A stretch of DNA of 44,867 bases from Isosphaera sp. (GCA_013822345.1 PNKH01000064.1:1-44867), one strand, 5' to 3'; positions 7,331 through 15,577 are shown, numbered from the stretch's first letter. Notes: a model not told the origin generated them from the letters alone. Numbers and translations are program-made.

Positions 7331-8242
7331 ATGAAGCACTTCCTGAACCTGATCGACCTGTCCCCGGACGCGATCTGCCACCTCCTGGCGGAGGCGGCCC
7401 GGCTGAAGGCGGACCACGCCCGCCGGGTCCGGGCCGACAGCCTGGCCGGGCGGGTGGTCGGGCTGGTGTTCGAGAAGCCGAGCCTGCGGACGCGGGTGAG
7501 CTTCGAGAGCGGGGTCGCCCAGCTCGGCGGGACGAGCCTGTACCTGCCGGGGAACGAGGTCGGGCTCGGGTGGCGGGAGACGCTCGCCGACTTCGCCCGG
7601 ACCGTCAGCCAGTACGTCGACGCGCTGGTGCTGCGGGTGTACCGGCACCAGACGCTCGACGGCCTGGCCGCGCACTCCTCCGTGCCGATCGTGAACGCCC
7701 TGTCGGACTGGTCGCACCCGTGCCAGGGGCTGGCGGACGTGCTGACGGTGCGGGAGCTGTTCGGGAAGGAGGCGGGGCGGACGGTGGCGTTCGTCGGGGA
7801 CGGGAACAACGTGGCCCGGTCGCTGGCGGTCGGGTGCGGGAAGCTCGGCGTCCGGTTCGTGCTGGCGTGCCCGCCGGGGTACGGGTTCGACGACGCGTTC
7901 CGGGCCGAGTACCGGGCGAGGGTGTCGGCGGACGGGTTCGCGGAGGTGGCCGACCCGGCGGCGGCGGTGCGGGACGCGGACGTGATCTACACCGACGTGT
8001 GGACGAGTATGGGCCAGGAGGCGGAGCGGGAGGAGCGGCTGCGGCGGTTCGCCCCGTACCAGGTGAACGCGGGGCTCCTGGCGAAGGCGCCGGCCCACTG
8101 CCGGGTGATGCACTGCCTGCCGGCGCACCGCGGGGAGGAGGTGACCGACGAGGTGATGGACGGCCCGGCGTGCGCCGCGTTCCAGCAGGCCGGCAACCGC
8201 CTCCACACGCAGAAGGCGGTGCTGGAGTGGCTGCTGAAGTGA
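7331..8242 (+). CDS. argF: Ornithine carbamoyltransferase
   Basis: A 303-residue carbamoyltransferase that makes citrulline from ornithine and carbamoyl phosphate. The carbamoyl-phosphate loop reads EKPSLRTRVSFE (the common STRT appears as SLRT, a known variant in this family). DWSHPCQGLADVLTV carries the HPCQ motif, and MHCLPAHRGEEV carries the HCLPxHR motif of ornithine enzymes. DGNNVARSL is the usual central motif. Length and order are normal. It follows argD after 134 bases that are mostly filled by palindrome P5, so it may be transcribed with argBD only in part. Confidence 0.95.
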   Translation: MKHFLNLIDLSPDAICHLLAEAARLKADHARRVRADSLAGRVVGLVFEKPSLRTRVSFESGVAQLGGTSLYLPGNEVGLGWRETLADFARTVSQYVDALVLRVYRHQTLDGLAAHSSVPIVNALSDWSHPCQGLADVLTVRELFGKEAGRTVAFVGDGNNVARSLAVGCGKLGVRFVLACPPGYGFDDAFRAEYRARVSADGFAEVADPAAAVRDADVIYTDVWTSMGQEAEREERLRRFAPYQVNAGLLAKAPAHCRVMHCLPAHRGEEVTDEVMDGPACAAFQQAGNRLHTQKAVLEWLLK

Positions 8243-8337
8243 CGGCTGGCCGGCCAGGAGTGTGTTCGCGGGCAGCAGGTTCCCCACATGCCGGGTAGAC
8301 GGGGAGCCGGCATCCACGGGTCCCGCGAGAGACGCTC

Positions 8338-8679
8338 ATGAACCCGACGGCGATCGTGCTGAACCTCGGCGGCGAAGGTGAGATCCCCGGTGTCATCAAC
8401 CAGCAAGGCCCGTGGGTGCTGGGGCCGAACTGGCGGTGCAGCCGGGACGGGCGCACCTTCGCGGAACTCGTTGCCGACGGCCACGTCTTCCTGATCTGCC
8501 CCAACGTCCCGTTACCCTTCCCGGACGACTCCGTCGACGTGGTCTACACCAACGGCGTGCCGATTGACCGGAACGCCACGTTCGGTCTCGGGGTGCAATC
8601 CGCGGAGATCAAGCGTATCCTGAAACCGGGCGGCCGGTGGGTGGACGACTACGGGGCGACGACGTGGACCAAGCCGTAA
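8338..8679 (+). CDS. Short methyltransferase-like protein
   Basis: A 113-residue protein whose second half resembles the post-motif II region of class I SAM-dependent methyltransferases: LPFPDDSVDVVYTNGVPID followed by IKRILKPGGRW. The usual SAM-binding glycine motif is absent. The N-terminus (VLNLGGEGEIPGVINQQGP) is only a weak echo of it. It is less than half the usual length, so it is either a reduced, non-catalytic relative or the remnant of a full methyltransferase. The ATG follows a GAGA-type weak ribosome-binding site. The next gene starts inside its last codons, so the two are likely translated together. Confidence 0.6.
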   Translation: MNPTAIVLNLGGEGEIPGVINQQGPWVLGPNWRCSRDGRTFAELVADGHVFLICPNVPLPFPDDSVDVVYTNGVPIDRNATFGLGVQSAEIKRILKPGGRWVDDYGATTWTKP

Positions 8680-9140
8680 CCAGCTTCCGATCCCTTCTGG
8701 ACCCGGCTCCGGGCGAGGACCCTGGGGCGGCCCAGCGCCGGGCGTCGCAGCTCCTCCCGGACCGGGTGAAGCGGTCGCCGCTCGACTGGTGGCCCGCGGA
8801 CGCGGTGCCGAACGGCACCGGGGACCGACTGTTGATCGGCGTGGCCGTGTGGTCCCGGTACGATCTGAACCTGCTCGACCTGGTGGAAGGCGTCGTGCGG
8901 GTCGGTCGCGGGTCGGTGGTGCCCGTCGGCGTGTTCGAACTCGACCGGATCACGCCGGAAGACCTCGACCGGCTGCTCCCCGGCCTCGGTCCGATTCACC
9001 ACCCCCCGGCCGTCGGCCACTGGGTCGGCGGCGCGCTCACCCGCGTCGCGTGCGGCTTCGAGGCACGGCAGTTCGTCGCCGGCATGCTCGGGTTCGACGC
9101 CCGGCTCACGATCGGGCAACCGGTCGCGGCACCCCGGTGA
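8664..9140 (+). CDS. Hypothetical protein overlapping the methyltransferase-like gene
   Basis: A 158-residue protein that I do not recognise. The GTG at 8664 overlaps the end of the preceding gene by 16 bases, and a GTG at 8637 is the alternative. The chain is soluble, with no signal peptide or membrane span. Its centre is rich in Val, Leu and Asp (LLIGVAVWSRYDLNLLDLVEGVVR), followed by an acidic helix ITPEDLDRLLPG and a tail with HHPPAVGHWVGG. RNase PH begins seven bases after its stop, so it belongs to the same plus-strand run. Function unknown. Confidence 0.65.
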   Translation: MDQAVTSFRSLLDPAPGEDPGAAQRRASQLLPDRVKRSPLDWWPADAVPNGTGDRLLIGVAVWSRYDLNLLDLVEGVVRVGRGSVVPVGVFELDRITPEDLDRLLPGLGPIHHPPAVGHWVGGALTRVACGFEARQFVAGMLGFDARLTIGQPVAAPR

Positions 9141-9147
9141 CCACCCC

Positions 9148-9864
9148 ATGCCCCGCCCCGACGGCCGCAACCCGGACCAACTCCGGCCGCTCTCGTTCGA
9201 GCGGCGCTACACCCGCAACGCCCCCGGCAGCGTCCTCGTCCGGGCCGGCCGGACCACCGTCCTCTGCACCTGCTCCGTCGAGCCGAAGGTGCCGGACTTC
9301 CTCGTCGGCCGCGGCAAGGGCTGGCTCACCGCCGAGTATGGCATGCTCCCCGGGTCGACCCACACCCGCAAGCCTCGCGATAAGGGCGGCAAGGTCGACG
9401 GCCGGGCCGTCGAGATCCAGCGGCTGATCGGCCGCAGCCTGCGGGCGGTGGCGAACCTCGACCGCCTCGGCGAGCGGACGCTGTGGGTCGACTGCGACGT
9501 GCTGGAGGCGGACGGCGGCACCCGCACCGCGGGCATCAACGGGGCGTTCGTCGCGGTCGTCGACGCCCTCACCGCGGTCGGGGTGGCCGGGGTGCTGGCC
9601 GACAGCGTCGCGGCGGTCAGCGTCGGGGTGGTCGCCGGCGAGGTGCGGCTCGACCTGGAGTACGTCGAGGACCGCGACGCGGAGGTGGACGCGAACCTCG
9701 TCATGACCGGGGCCGGGGCGTTCGTCGAGGCGCAGGCGAGCGGCGAGGAGGCGACGTTCACCCGGTCGCAGCTCGACGCGCTGCTCGCGGTGGGCGAGGC
9801 CGGCATCCGGCAGATCACGGCGACTCAGAAGGCGGCACTCGGGGCGGCGTGGCCGATCACGTAG
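9148..9864 (+). CDS. rph: Ribonuclease PH
   Basis: A 238-residue phosphorolytic 3'-5' exoribonuclease that trims tRNA 3' ends using phosphate. The protein begins with the family's RPDGRNPDQLRPLSFE and continues with GRTTVLCTCSVE, WLTAEYGMLPGSTHTR, GRAVEIQRLIGRSLRAV, DCDVLEADGGTRTAGINGA and the acidic DLEYVEDRDAEVDANLVMT. These motifs cover the phosphate and RNA sites, and the length is normal. Its stop lies three bases from the stop of the next, convergent gene, with no palindrome or terminator between them. Confidence 0.95.
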   Translation: MPRPDGRNPDQLRPLSFERRYTRNAPGSVLVRAGRTTVLCTCSVEPKVPDFLVGRGKGWLTAEYGMLPGSTHTRKPRDKGGKVDGRAVEIQRLIGRSLRAVANLDRLGERTLWVDCDVLEADGGTRTAGINGAFVAVVDALTAVGVAGVLADSVAAVSVGVVAGEVRLDLEYVEDRDAEVDANLVMTGAGAFVEAQASGEEATFTRSQLDALLAVGEAGIRQITATQKAALGAAWPIT

Positions 9865-9866
9865 GG

Positions 9867-10613
9867 TCACCGACCCGCGGCGTACACCAGCCCGCCGCCA
9901 ACCACGATCGCGTACTCCGGTTCCGGCATCTCGGCGCGCGGCGTCAGCCGCACCGCCCGCACGTCGTGCAGCCGCCGCAGCCCGTCCTGAAACGCCGGCA
10001 GCGTCAGCTCCGGGAACTTCAGCCGGACCGCGTGGAACAGTTCCGGCAGCGGGCAGTCCCCGGCCGCCGGCCGCCGGTCGAGGTACTCCAGCGCCTCGGC
10101 CGCCCACGGCACCAGCCGGCCGACCGCCGGCCCGAGTCCCGACCCGCTCGTCTCCGCCCGCCGCAGCGCCGCCTCCACCCGGTTGGCCAGGTCGTCGAGC
10201 CGACGCAGCGTCGCCCGGGCCTGCTCCTCGAACCGCGCCGACAGCGCCGCGACCTGGTCCTTCGCGTCCGCCATCCACGCCGGCACCCCGGCCCGGGCCG
10301 CGCCGAGCAACTCCTTCAGCTCCCGCAAGACCGCCTTCGGGGTGTCGTGGTCGTGGACGAACCCGACCGCCTTCGGCGTCGCCCGCACCCACTCCGTCAC
10401 CACCTTCCCGCGAACCTCCGTGCGGATCGTTTCGAGTAGCCCGTCGCGGACGGCGAACAGCGCCGCCTCGGCCGACGCCCCGGCCTTCGCCGGGAACAGC
10501 CCGGCAAGCTTCCCGGAGCGGAACAGGCGGTGTTCGCCGGGTGCCGCGAGCGCGGCCTTGAGCGCGGCGAGGAGGTGGTCGAGCTGCGGCGGGGCGGGGG
10601 TGTGGGCGTCCAT
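9867..10613 (-). CDS. Hypothetical protein with winged-helix-like C-terminus
   Basis: A 248-residue protein. The centre (about 80-160) is helical, with charged heptad-like stretches such as VAALSARFEEQARATLRRLDDLANRVEAALRRAE, which suggests a coiled coil. The C-terminal 65 residues (LPELFHAVRLKFPELTLPAFQDGLRRLHD, then YAIVVGGGLVYAAGR) look like a small winged-helix domain with a beta-hairpin wing. I do not know the family. I chose the ATG at 10613 rather than 10730 because the longer frame runs through the promoter region of the divergent trpS. It is convergent with rph and divergent from trpS. Confidence 0.7.
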   Translation of the reverse strand: MDAHTPAPPQLDHLLAALKAALAAPGEHRLFRSGKLAGLFPAKAGASAEAALFAVRDGLLETIRTEVRGKVVTEWVRATPKAVGFVHDHDTPKAVLRELKELLGAARAGVPAWMADAKDQVAALSARFEEQARATLRRLDDLANRVEAALRRAETSGSGLGPAVGRLVPWAAEALEYLDRRPAAGDCPLPELFHAVRLKFPELTLPAFQDGLRRLHDVRAVRLTPRAEMPEPEYAIVVGGGLVYAAGR

Positions 10614-10681
10614 GCCGTCACCGGGTGTGCGGGGGGCGAACCGGGCGTAGTCTAAACCCGTCCGTGGGATGGGAAAAGGCC

Positions 10682-10695
10682 AGGGAGAAATCGTG
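10682..10695 (+). promoter_or_regulatory. Ribosome-binding site deciding the trpS start
   Basis: AGGGAG at 10682-10687 lies five bases before a GTG at 10693. It is a better start context than the ATG at 10669 upstream in the same frame, which has no such sequence. Confidence 0.6.
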
Positions 10696-11757
10696 TCCGC
10701 CACCGTCACCCGCGAGCCCCGGTCGCGCATCCTGAGCGGCGTCCAGCCGTCCGGGAAGCTTCACCTCGGCAACTACTTCGGGGCGATCAAGCAGCACGTC
10801 GAGCGGCAGGACCGCGGCGACTGCTTTTACTTCATCGCCGACTACCACGCCCTCACCACCCTCAAGGAGGCCGAGGAGAAAGACCTCGCGGTGGCCGCCA
10901 AGAACAAGCAATTCGCACCCCGGTCGGCCAGGCAGATCCTCGCCGAGAACGTCCGCGACGTGGCCCTCGACTACCTCGCCCTCGGCCTCGACCCGGCGAA
11001 GGCGACGTTCTTCCGCCAGTCCGACGTGCCCGAGGTGTGCGAGCTCGCGTGGGTCCTGTCGACCGTGTCCGGCATGGGGCTGCTGGAGCGCGCCCACTCG
11101 TACAAGGACAAGGTGACACGCGGCATCACCCCGAGCGTCGGGCTGTTCACCTACCCGGTCCTGATGGCCGCCGACATCCTGATTTACCGGTCGCACCTGG
11201 TCCCGGTCGGCAAGGACCAGGAGCAGCACCTGGAGATGACCCGCGACATCGCCGGGGCGTTCAACCACGCGTTCGGCGAGGTGTTCCCGCTGCCGGAGGC
11301 GGTGTTCAACGAGGCGGCGGTGGTGCCCGGGACCGACGGCCAGAAGATGAGCAAGAGCTACGGCAACACGATCGACATCTTCGCCGAGGGGAAGCCGCTC
11401 GAGCGGGCGGTCATGGGGATCGTCACCGACAAGCGCGACCTGGCCGAGCCGCTCGACCCGGACACGTGCAACGTGTTCGCCTTGTACAAGCTGTTCGCCG
11501 CCCCGGCCGAGGTCGAGGCGATGGCGGCGAAGTACCGGGCCGGCGGGTTCGGGTACGGCAACGCGAAGAAGGAGCTGCTCGCCAAGATCGACGCCCGCTT
11601 CGCCCCGGCCCGGGAGCGGCGGAAGCAACTCGAACGCGACCCCGGCTTGGTCGAGGAGGTGTTGACGGCCGGGGCGAAGCGCGCCCGCGAGGTGGCGCAG
11701 ATCACCCTCCGCCTCGTCCGCGAGCGGGTCGGGATGCACCCCCGGCCGGTGAGCTGA
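10693..11757 (+). CDS. trpS: Tryptophanyl-tRNA synthetase
   Basis: A 354-residue class I aminoacyl-tRNA synthetase that charges tRNA(Trp). The nucleotide-binding HIGH-type motif appears as KLHLGNYFGA near the N-terminus and the KMSKS motif as GQKMSKSYGNT at about 221-231. The Trp-site region YFIADYHALTTL and the conserved TYPVLMAADIL and VGKDQEQHLEMTRDIA segments are present. There is a charged insert (KEAEEKDLAVAAKNKQFAPR) after the ADYHAL helix. The length is normal. The start is the GTG with a good Shine-Dalgarno sequence. It is convergent with the next gene, with palindrome P6 between them. Confidence 0.95.
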   Translation: MSATVTREPRSRILSGVQPSGKLHLGNYFGAIKQHVERQDRGDCFYFIADYHALTTLKEAEEKDLAVAAKNKQFAPRSARQILAENVRDVALDYLALGLDPAKATFFRQSDVPEVCELAWVLSTVSGMGLLERAHSYKDKVTRGITPSVGLFTYPVLMAADILIYRSHLVPVGKDQEQHLEMTRDIAGAFNHAFGEVFPLPEAVFNEAAVVPGTDGQKMSKSYGNTIDIFAEGKPLERAVMGIVTDKRDLAEPLDPDTCNVFALYKLFAAPAEVEAMAAKYRAGGFGYGNAKKELLAKIDARFAPARERRKQLERDPGLVEEVLTAGAKRAREVAQITLRLVRERVGMHPRPVS

Positions 11758-11768
11758 CCGGCATCTCG

Positions 11769-11834
11769 GTGTGGGAGGGCGAGGCTCCCGCCGAGCCGGG
11801 GCTGAGGCTCGGCGGGAGCCTCGCCCTCCCACAC
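11769..11834. repeat. Palindromic element P6 (singleton)
   Basis: Perfect 29-base arms (11769-11797 and 11806-11834) around an eight-base loop, between the convergent trpS and RcpC/CpaB-like genes. The arms include GGCTCCCGCCGAGCC, a smaller palindrome. Translated, it gives the peptide EGEAPAEP, which I recall from annotated planctomycete proteins. Confidence 0.9.
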
Positions 11835-11841
11835 TGCGACG

Positions 11842-12687
11842 CTACCGAACGACCGGCCGTGGGGCCGGGGCGACGAGGTCGTGCGGCAGGTCGCGGAGCA
11901 CGCCGACCACCGCGTCGAGGTCGTGGTCCGGGACCGGCCGGTCGGGGTTCCGCAGCACGAACTCCGTCCGGCACCCGCGCTCCCGGGCCAGCGCCAACAC
12001 CTCCGCCTGCTTCGGCGTCAGCACCAGGCCCACGGTGACGTTCTCCGGGAACCGGTCCGGGTCGGGCGTGTCGACGGTGTGAACCGGGATGTCGGTCAGC
12101 AGCAGGACGACGCGGACCTTCTCCCCGACCCGCACCGTGCCGAGCACGTCCGCCCGCGACCCCGGGGCGACGAACCCGTCGTATTCGTTCGGCACCCGCA
12201 GCGTCACCAGGGCGGTCCCCGGCGGGAGCGGGAGTGGGGCGACCGCCGCCCGCGGCGGCGGGGCGACCTCGCGGGCCGGGACCGGCAGGTCCCGGAGGAA
12301 CGCGACCACCCGGTCGAGGTCGTGGGCCGGGGCGTCGGTCCCGGGCCACCGCACCCGCGCCTCCGTCCGGCACCCGCGCTCCCGGGCCAGCGCCAGCACC
12401 TCCGCCTGCTTCGAGGTCACCGCCAGGCTCGCCGTCACCGGCCCGCCGGCGCGCCACCCGGTCCCGTGGACCGGCACGTCGGCGAGCAGCGTGAAGACGT
12501 GGACCTTCCGCCCGGTCGGCACCCCCGCGAAGATGTCGACCCGCGACCCCGGGGCGATGTCCACGCCGCCCCCCGTCGGGACCGTCACCTCCGCGGTGTA
12601 CGACGGGTCGCCCCCGGCGGCGGCCGCCGCGGACAGCAGCACCGCGGCGGCCGCCGTCACCAGTCCCGGGCCGGTCCGTCGCGGCAT
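11842..12687 (-). CDS. Secreted protein with two RcpC/CpaB-like domains
   Basis: A 281-residue protein with a signal peptide (about 1-25). The rest is a tandem duplication. Each copy has an APGSRxD motif, a strand-rich stretch LLxDxPVH, then VTxKQAEVLALARERGCRTE and an end DHDLD.VV..LRDLP. The pattern PGxRVDV ... VTxxQAExLALA ... LRNP is that of the RcpC/CpaB family (Flp pilus assembly), where the domain sits in the periplasm and helps the pilus secretin channel. Here there are two copies and none of the other pilus genes nearby, so the role may differ. The ATG at 12687 begins the signal peptide. Longer upstream frames cross palindrome P7. Confidence 0.7.
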   Translation of the reverse strand: MPRRTGPGLVTAAAAVLLSAAAAAGGDPSYTAEVTVPTGGGVDIAPGSRVDIFAGVPTGRKVHVFTLLADVPVHGTGWRAGGPVTASLAVTSKQAEVLALARERGCRTEARVRWPGTDAPAHDLDRVVAFLRDLPVPAREVAPPPRAAVAPLPLPPGTALVTLRVPNEYDGFVAPGSRADVLGTVRVGEKVRVVLLLTDIPVHTVDTPDPDRFPENVTVGLVLTPKQAEVLALARERGCRTEFVLRNPDRPVPDHDLDAVVGVLRDLPHDLVAPAPRPVVR

Positions 12688-12760
12688 GTCCGTCTCCCGT
12701 CCGGTTGCGTTGGGGGCGTCGGTGGAACGTAGGTCACGCCGGACCCGAAGACAACCCACG

Positions 12761-12824
12761 GTCGTAGCACAAGCGTCCTCGCTTGTGGGCGGGGCGGCAC
12801 AAGCGAGGACGCTTGTGCTACGAC
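12761..12824. repeat. Palindromic element P7 (singleton)
   Basis: Perfect 27-base arms (12761-12787 and 12798-12824) around a ten-base loop. Each arm folds alone as CACAAGCG-TCCT-CGCTTGTG. It is the only palindrome in a divergent gap, so it cannot serve as a terminator for either flanking gene. Confidence 0.9.
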
Positions 12825-12895
12825 GGCCCGTCGACTTTTCCGCCCGCCGCTGAACCCGGTCCCCGCCCGCCGCGATCCCGCTGAAACGGCGTGCC

Positions 12896-12902
12896 AGGAG
12901 GA
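12896..12902 (+). promoter_or_regulatory. Strong ribosome-binding site of the kinase leader ORF
   Basis: AGGAGGA at 12896-12902, six bases before the ATG at 12909, is among the best Shine-Dalgarno matches in the window. It serves a 27-codon ORF rather than a large gene. Confidence 0.55.
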
Positions 12903-12908
12903 CCGAAC

Positions 12909-12992
12909 ATGACCTACCGTTTCGGAAGAGACCCGCGGCGTACAGCCCCGCCCACCCACCGGTTCGGCCCGCGAACCGAGGCCCCGCCGTGA
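12909..12992 (+). CDS. 27-residue leader ORF coupled to the kinase
   Basis: An ATG with a strong Shine-Dalgarno sequence opens a 27-codon frame. Its TGA (12990-12992) overlaps the kinase GTG (12989) in the four-base form GTGA, the classic arrangement for translational coupling. The peptide is basic and Pro-rich (starts MTYRFGRDPRR, ends RTEAPP), with the pair YRFG and HRFG repeated. It has no signal peptide or known motif. It may be a leader that sets the level of kinase translation, or simply a chance frame. The strength of the ribosome site argues for real translation. Confidence 0.45.
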   Translation: MTYRFGRDPRRTAPPTHRFGPRTEAPP

Positions 12993-15565
12993 CCATCGCC
13001 TGCCCGTACTGCCAGTACGAACTGAACCTCAAGGGCGGGAAGCCCGGCCGGTTCAGCCCCCGGTGCCGCGGCTGCGACCGGGCCTTCCTCCTCGTCATCC
13101 CCGACGCCTCCGGCGGGGTCCTCCAGGTCCGCCCGATGCCGGCCGGGACCGCCACCCGGGCCGCGCCCGGAATCGGGTCGGGGTCGCTGGTCGTGGCCGA
13201 CCGCGCCCCGGCCGACGTGGCCGTCGGCCCGCCGTCCGGGTCGGACCTGTTCGGCACCGCCCGGGCCGTCGGCCCGTCCGACCCGACCCCGCCGCCGGCC
13301 CAGGCCGACGGCCCGCCGGCGGCGATCCGCGGGTACGAGATCGAGCGGGAGCTCGGCCGCGGCGGGATGGGCCGGGTGTACCTGGCCCGGCAGCTGTCGC
13401 TCGACCGCCCGGTCGCCCTGAAGGTGATGGGGAGGCGGTGGGCGGCCGACCCGGTGTTCGTCGCCCGGTTCACCCGCGAGGCGTACGCGGCCGCCCAACT
13501 GTCGCACCCGAACATCGTCCACATCCACGACATCGGGGAGGCCGACGGGACGCGGTTCTTCTCGATGGAGTACGTCCGCGGGCGGTCCCTGGCGGAGGTG
13601 GTGAAGGAGCACGGCAAGCTCGACCCGGAGACCGCCGTCGGGTACGTCCTGCAGGCCGCCCGCGGGCTCAAGCACGCCCACGACCGCGGCATGATCCACC
13701 GGGACGTGAAGCCCGACAACCTCCTCCTCGACGACCAGGGGATGGTCAAGGTCGCCGACCTCGGGCTGGTCAAGACGCCGGCCACCCGCCCGGCCGACGA
13801 CCGCACGTCCGGGTCGTCGTCCGGGGTCGGGCTGAGCACCCTCCCGCCGGACATGACCGGGGCCCGGATCGCGCTGGGCACCCCGGCGTACATGTCGCCG
13901 GAGCAGTGCCGGGACGCGGCCCGGGTCGACCACCGGGCGGACGTGTACTCCCTCGGCTGCACCCTGTACGTGCTCGTCACCGGCCGGCCGCCGTTCGACG
14001 GGACGACGGCGGTGCAGCTGATGACCAAGCACGCCTACGACCCGCTGGTCCCGCCGGAGGTGATCGCCGGGCGGGTGCCGAAGGAGCTGTCGGCGGTCAT
14101 CCAGCGGATGATGGCCAAGAACCCGGACGACCGGTTCCAGTCGATGGGCGAGGTGGTGCGGACGCTGGAGGGGTGGCTCGGGGTCGGCCGGGCCGGCACC
14201 TTCTCCCCGCCGGAGGAGCAGATCGCCCGGCTGGAGGCGGCCGTCCACGAGTTCAACACCGCCCCGGCGGCCGTCCTCCGCGGGCGGCTCCTGACCGGGT
14301 TCTTCGGTGTCCTGGCGCTGACCGCGGTGCTGGTCACGTTCTTCGGCAACGTGGTCTGGGCGTTCGGCCTGGCCGGGCTGGGGTTCCAGGCGGCGGCGGC
14401 GTACTTCGTGCTCGACGGGGTGACCCGGCGCGGGCACCTGTTCAACCGGTTCCGGCACTTCGCCTGGGGCCTGACGTGGGGCGACTGGGTGGTCGGCGGG
14501 GCGGCCTTCGGGCTGTCGGTGATCGTCCTGGCGATGCTGAAGCTGCTGTGGATCTGGGCCGGGTTCGGGCTGATCGGGGTGGGCCTGGCGTTCGCCCTGC
14601 GGTACGGCCTGGACCGGGCGGTCGAGGCGCAGCGGCGGCCGGCCCTGGAGGCGAGCGAGCGGCTGCTCCGGCGGCTCCGGGCGCTCGGCCGGGACGAGGA
14701 GGAGCTGCGGCAGTTCGTGGCCAAGTTCGCCGGCCGGGACTGGGAGGAGTTCTTCGAGGCGATGTTCGGGTACGAGGCGAAGCTGGCCGCCCGGGGGGTG
14801 CTGCTGCGGGGCGGGTCGGCCGGGGTGCGGGAGAAGCACGCGGCGTGGCGGGAGCCGCTCGTGGCGGTGATGGACCGGGTGGAGCAGGCCCGGCGGGCGG
14901 CCCGGGAGCGCGGGCTGCTGGAGGCGGTCGAGCGGGCGAACCTGCTGGCCGGCGGGGCGGACACCCAGGTGGCGGAGGGGAACGCGCGGGTGACGGCCGA
15001 GGCGATGGTGCGGGCGGCCGGCCAGGTGCGCGACGCGGACGGGCCGGTGAACGTCCGGCGGGCGGTGGTCGCCGGGGAGGCCCCGCCGCCGGCCCCGGAG
15101 CCGCAGGACCGGCTCGGTCGGGTGGTCGGGCTGTTCGTGGGTGCGCCGGCCCGGGCGGCGGTAGCGGCGGTGCTGCTGGCCGGGTGCGGGCTGTGGGCCG
15201 ACCAGAACGGGCTGGTCCCCGGGTCGGAGGCGGTCGGGGCGGTGGCGGCCGGGGATTTCGGGACCCTGCGGCGGTCGGCGGCCGCCGGCCTGGCGAAGCC
15301 GAGGTCGCCGCTGGAGGTGGGCGGGCTGCCGCCGCGGGCGACCGGGTGGGTGGACGGGTGGAACGTCGGGTTCGCCGGGCTGCTGCTGCTCGGGTCGCTG
15401 TTCTTCCGCGGGAACGTGATGGCGGTGTTCGCGCTGCTCGGGGCCGGGGTGGCGGCGGTCGGGCACCAGCACGGGATCCGGACGGTCGAGCCGTTCCGCG
15501 GGGAGCACGTCGCGCTGATGCTCGGGGCGGTGTTCGCCCTGGTCGGGTTCCGCGCCGCCCGGTGA
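12989..15565 (+). CDS. Zinc-ribbon Ser/Thr protein kinase with membrane C-terminus
   Basis: An 858-residue protein. Residues 5-29 form a zinc ribbon (Cys5, Cys8, Cys26, Cys29). A Pro/Ala-rich linker leads to a Hanks-type kinase domain (about 116-395): GRGGMGRV glycine loop, Lys145, Glu164, HRDVKPDN with Asp239, Asp257 in a DLG (not DFG) motif, then GTPAYMSPEQC and HRADVYSLG. All catalytic residues are present. The C-terminal half has several hydrophobic segments (about 430-475, 500-545, 720-740, 790-830 and the extreme end) separated by a charged region, so it is likely anchored in the membrane. Targets are unknown. GTG 12989 overlaps a leader ORF. A GAGG seven bases upstream also supports this start. 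Confidence 0.9.
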   Translation: MTIACPYCQYELNLKGGKPGRFSPRCRGCDRAFLLVIPDASGGVLQVRPMPAGTATRAAPGIGSGSLVVADRAPADVAVGPPSGSDLFGTARAVGPSDPTPPPAQADGPPAAIRGYEIERELGRGGMGRVYLARQLSLDRPVALKVMGRRWAADPVFVARFTREAYAAAQLSHPNIVHIHDIGEADGTRFFSMEYVRGRSLAEVVKEHGKLDPETAVGYVLQAARGLKHAHDRGMIHRDVKPDNLLLDDQGMVKVADLGLVKTPATRPADDRTSGSSSGVGLSTLPPDMTGARIALGTPAYMSPEQCRDAARVDHRADVYSLGCTLYVLVTGRPPFDGTTAVQLMTKHAYDPLVPPEVIAGRVPKELSAVIQRMMAKNPDDRFQSMGEVVRTLEGWLGVGRAGTFSPPEEQIARLEAAVHEFNTAPAAVLRGRLLTGFFGVLALTAVLVTFFGNVVWAFGLAGLGFQAAAAYFVLDGVTRRGHLFNRFRHFAWGLTWGDWVVGGAAFGLSVIVLAMLKLLWIWAGFGLIGVGLAFALRYGLDRAVEAQRRPALEASERLLRRLRALGRDEEELRQFVAKFAGRDWEEFFEAMFGYEAKLAARGVLLRGGSAGVREKHAAWREPLVAVMDRVEQARRAARERGLLEAVERANLLAGGADTQVAEGNARVTAEAMVRAAGQVRDADGPVNVRRAVVAGEAPPPAPEPQDRLGRVVGLFVGAPARAAVAAVLLAGCGLWADQNGLVPGSEAVGAVAAGDFGTLRRSAAAGLAKPRSPLEVGGLPPRATGWVDGWNVGFAGLLLLGSLFFRGNVMAVFALLGAGVAAVGHQHGIRTVEPFRGEHVALMLGAVFALVGFRAAR

Positions 15566-15577
15566 CCGGGGTGAGCG

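Noticed and set aside
7331-8242. SLRT in place of STRT as a sign of altered substrate in ArgF
   Set aside because: This variant is common in ornithine carbamoyltransferases, and HCLPAHR supports ornithine.
8243-8337. ATGCCGG/CCGGCAT dyad after argF as a terminator
   Set aside because: Only seven pairs with a 12-base loop and no T-run. Weak compared with the palindromes elsewhere.
13729-13764. Loss of kinase activity because DFG reads DLG
   Set aside because: DLG is a common active variant in bacterial Hanks-type kinases, and the Asp is kept. All other catalytic residues are present.
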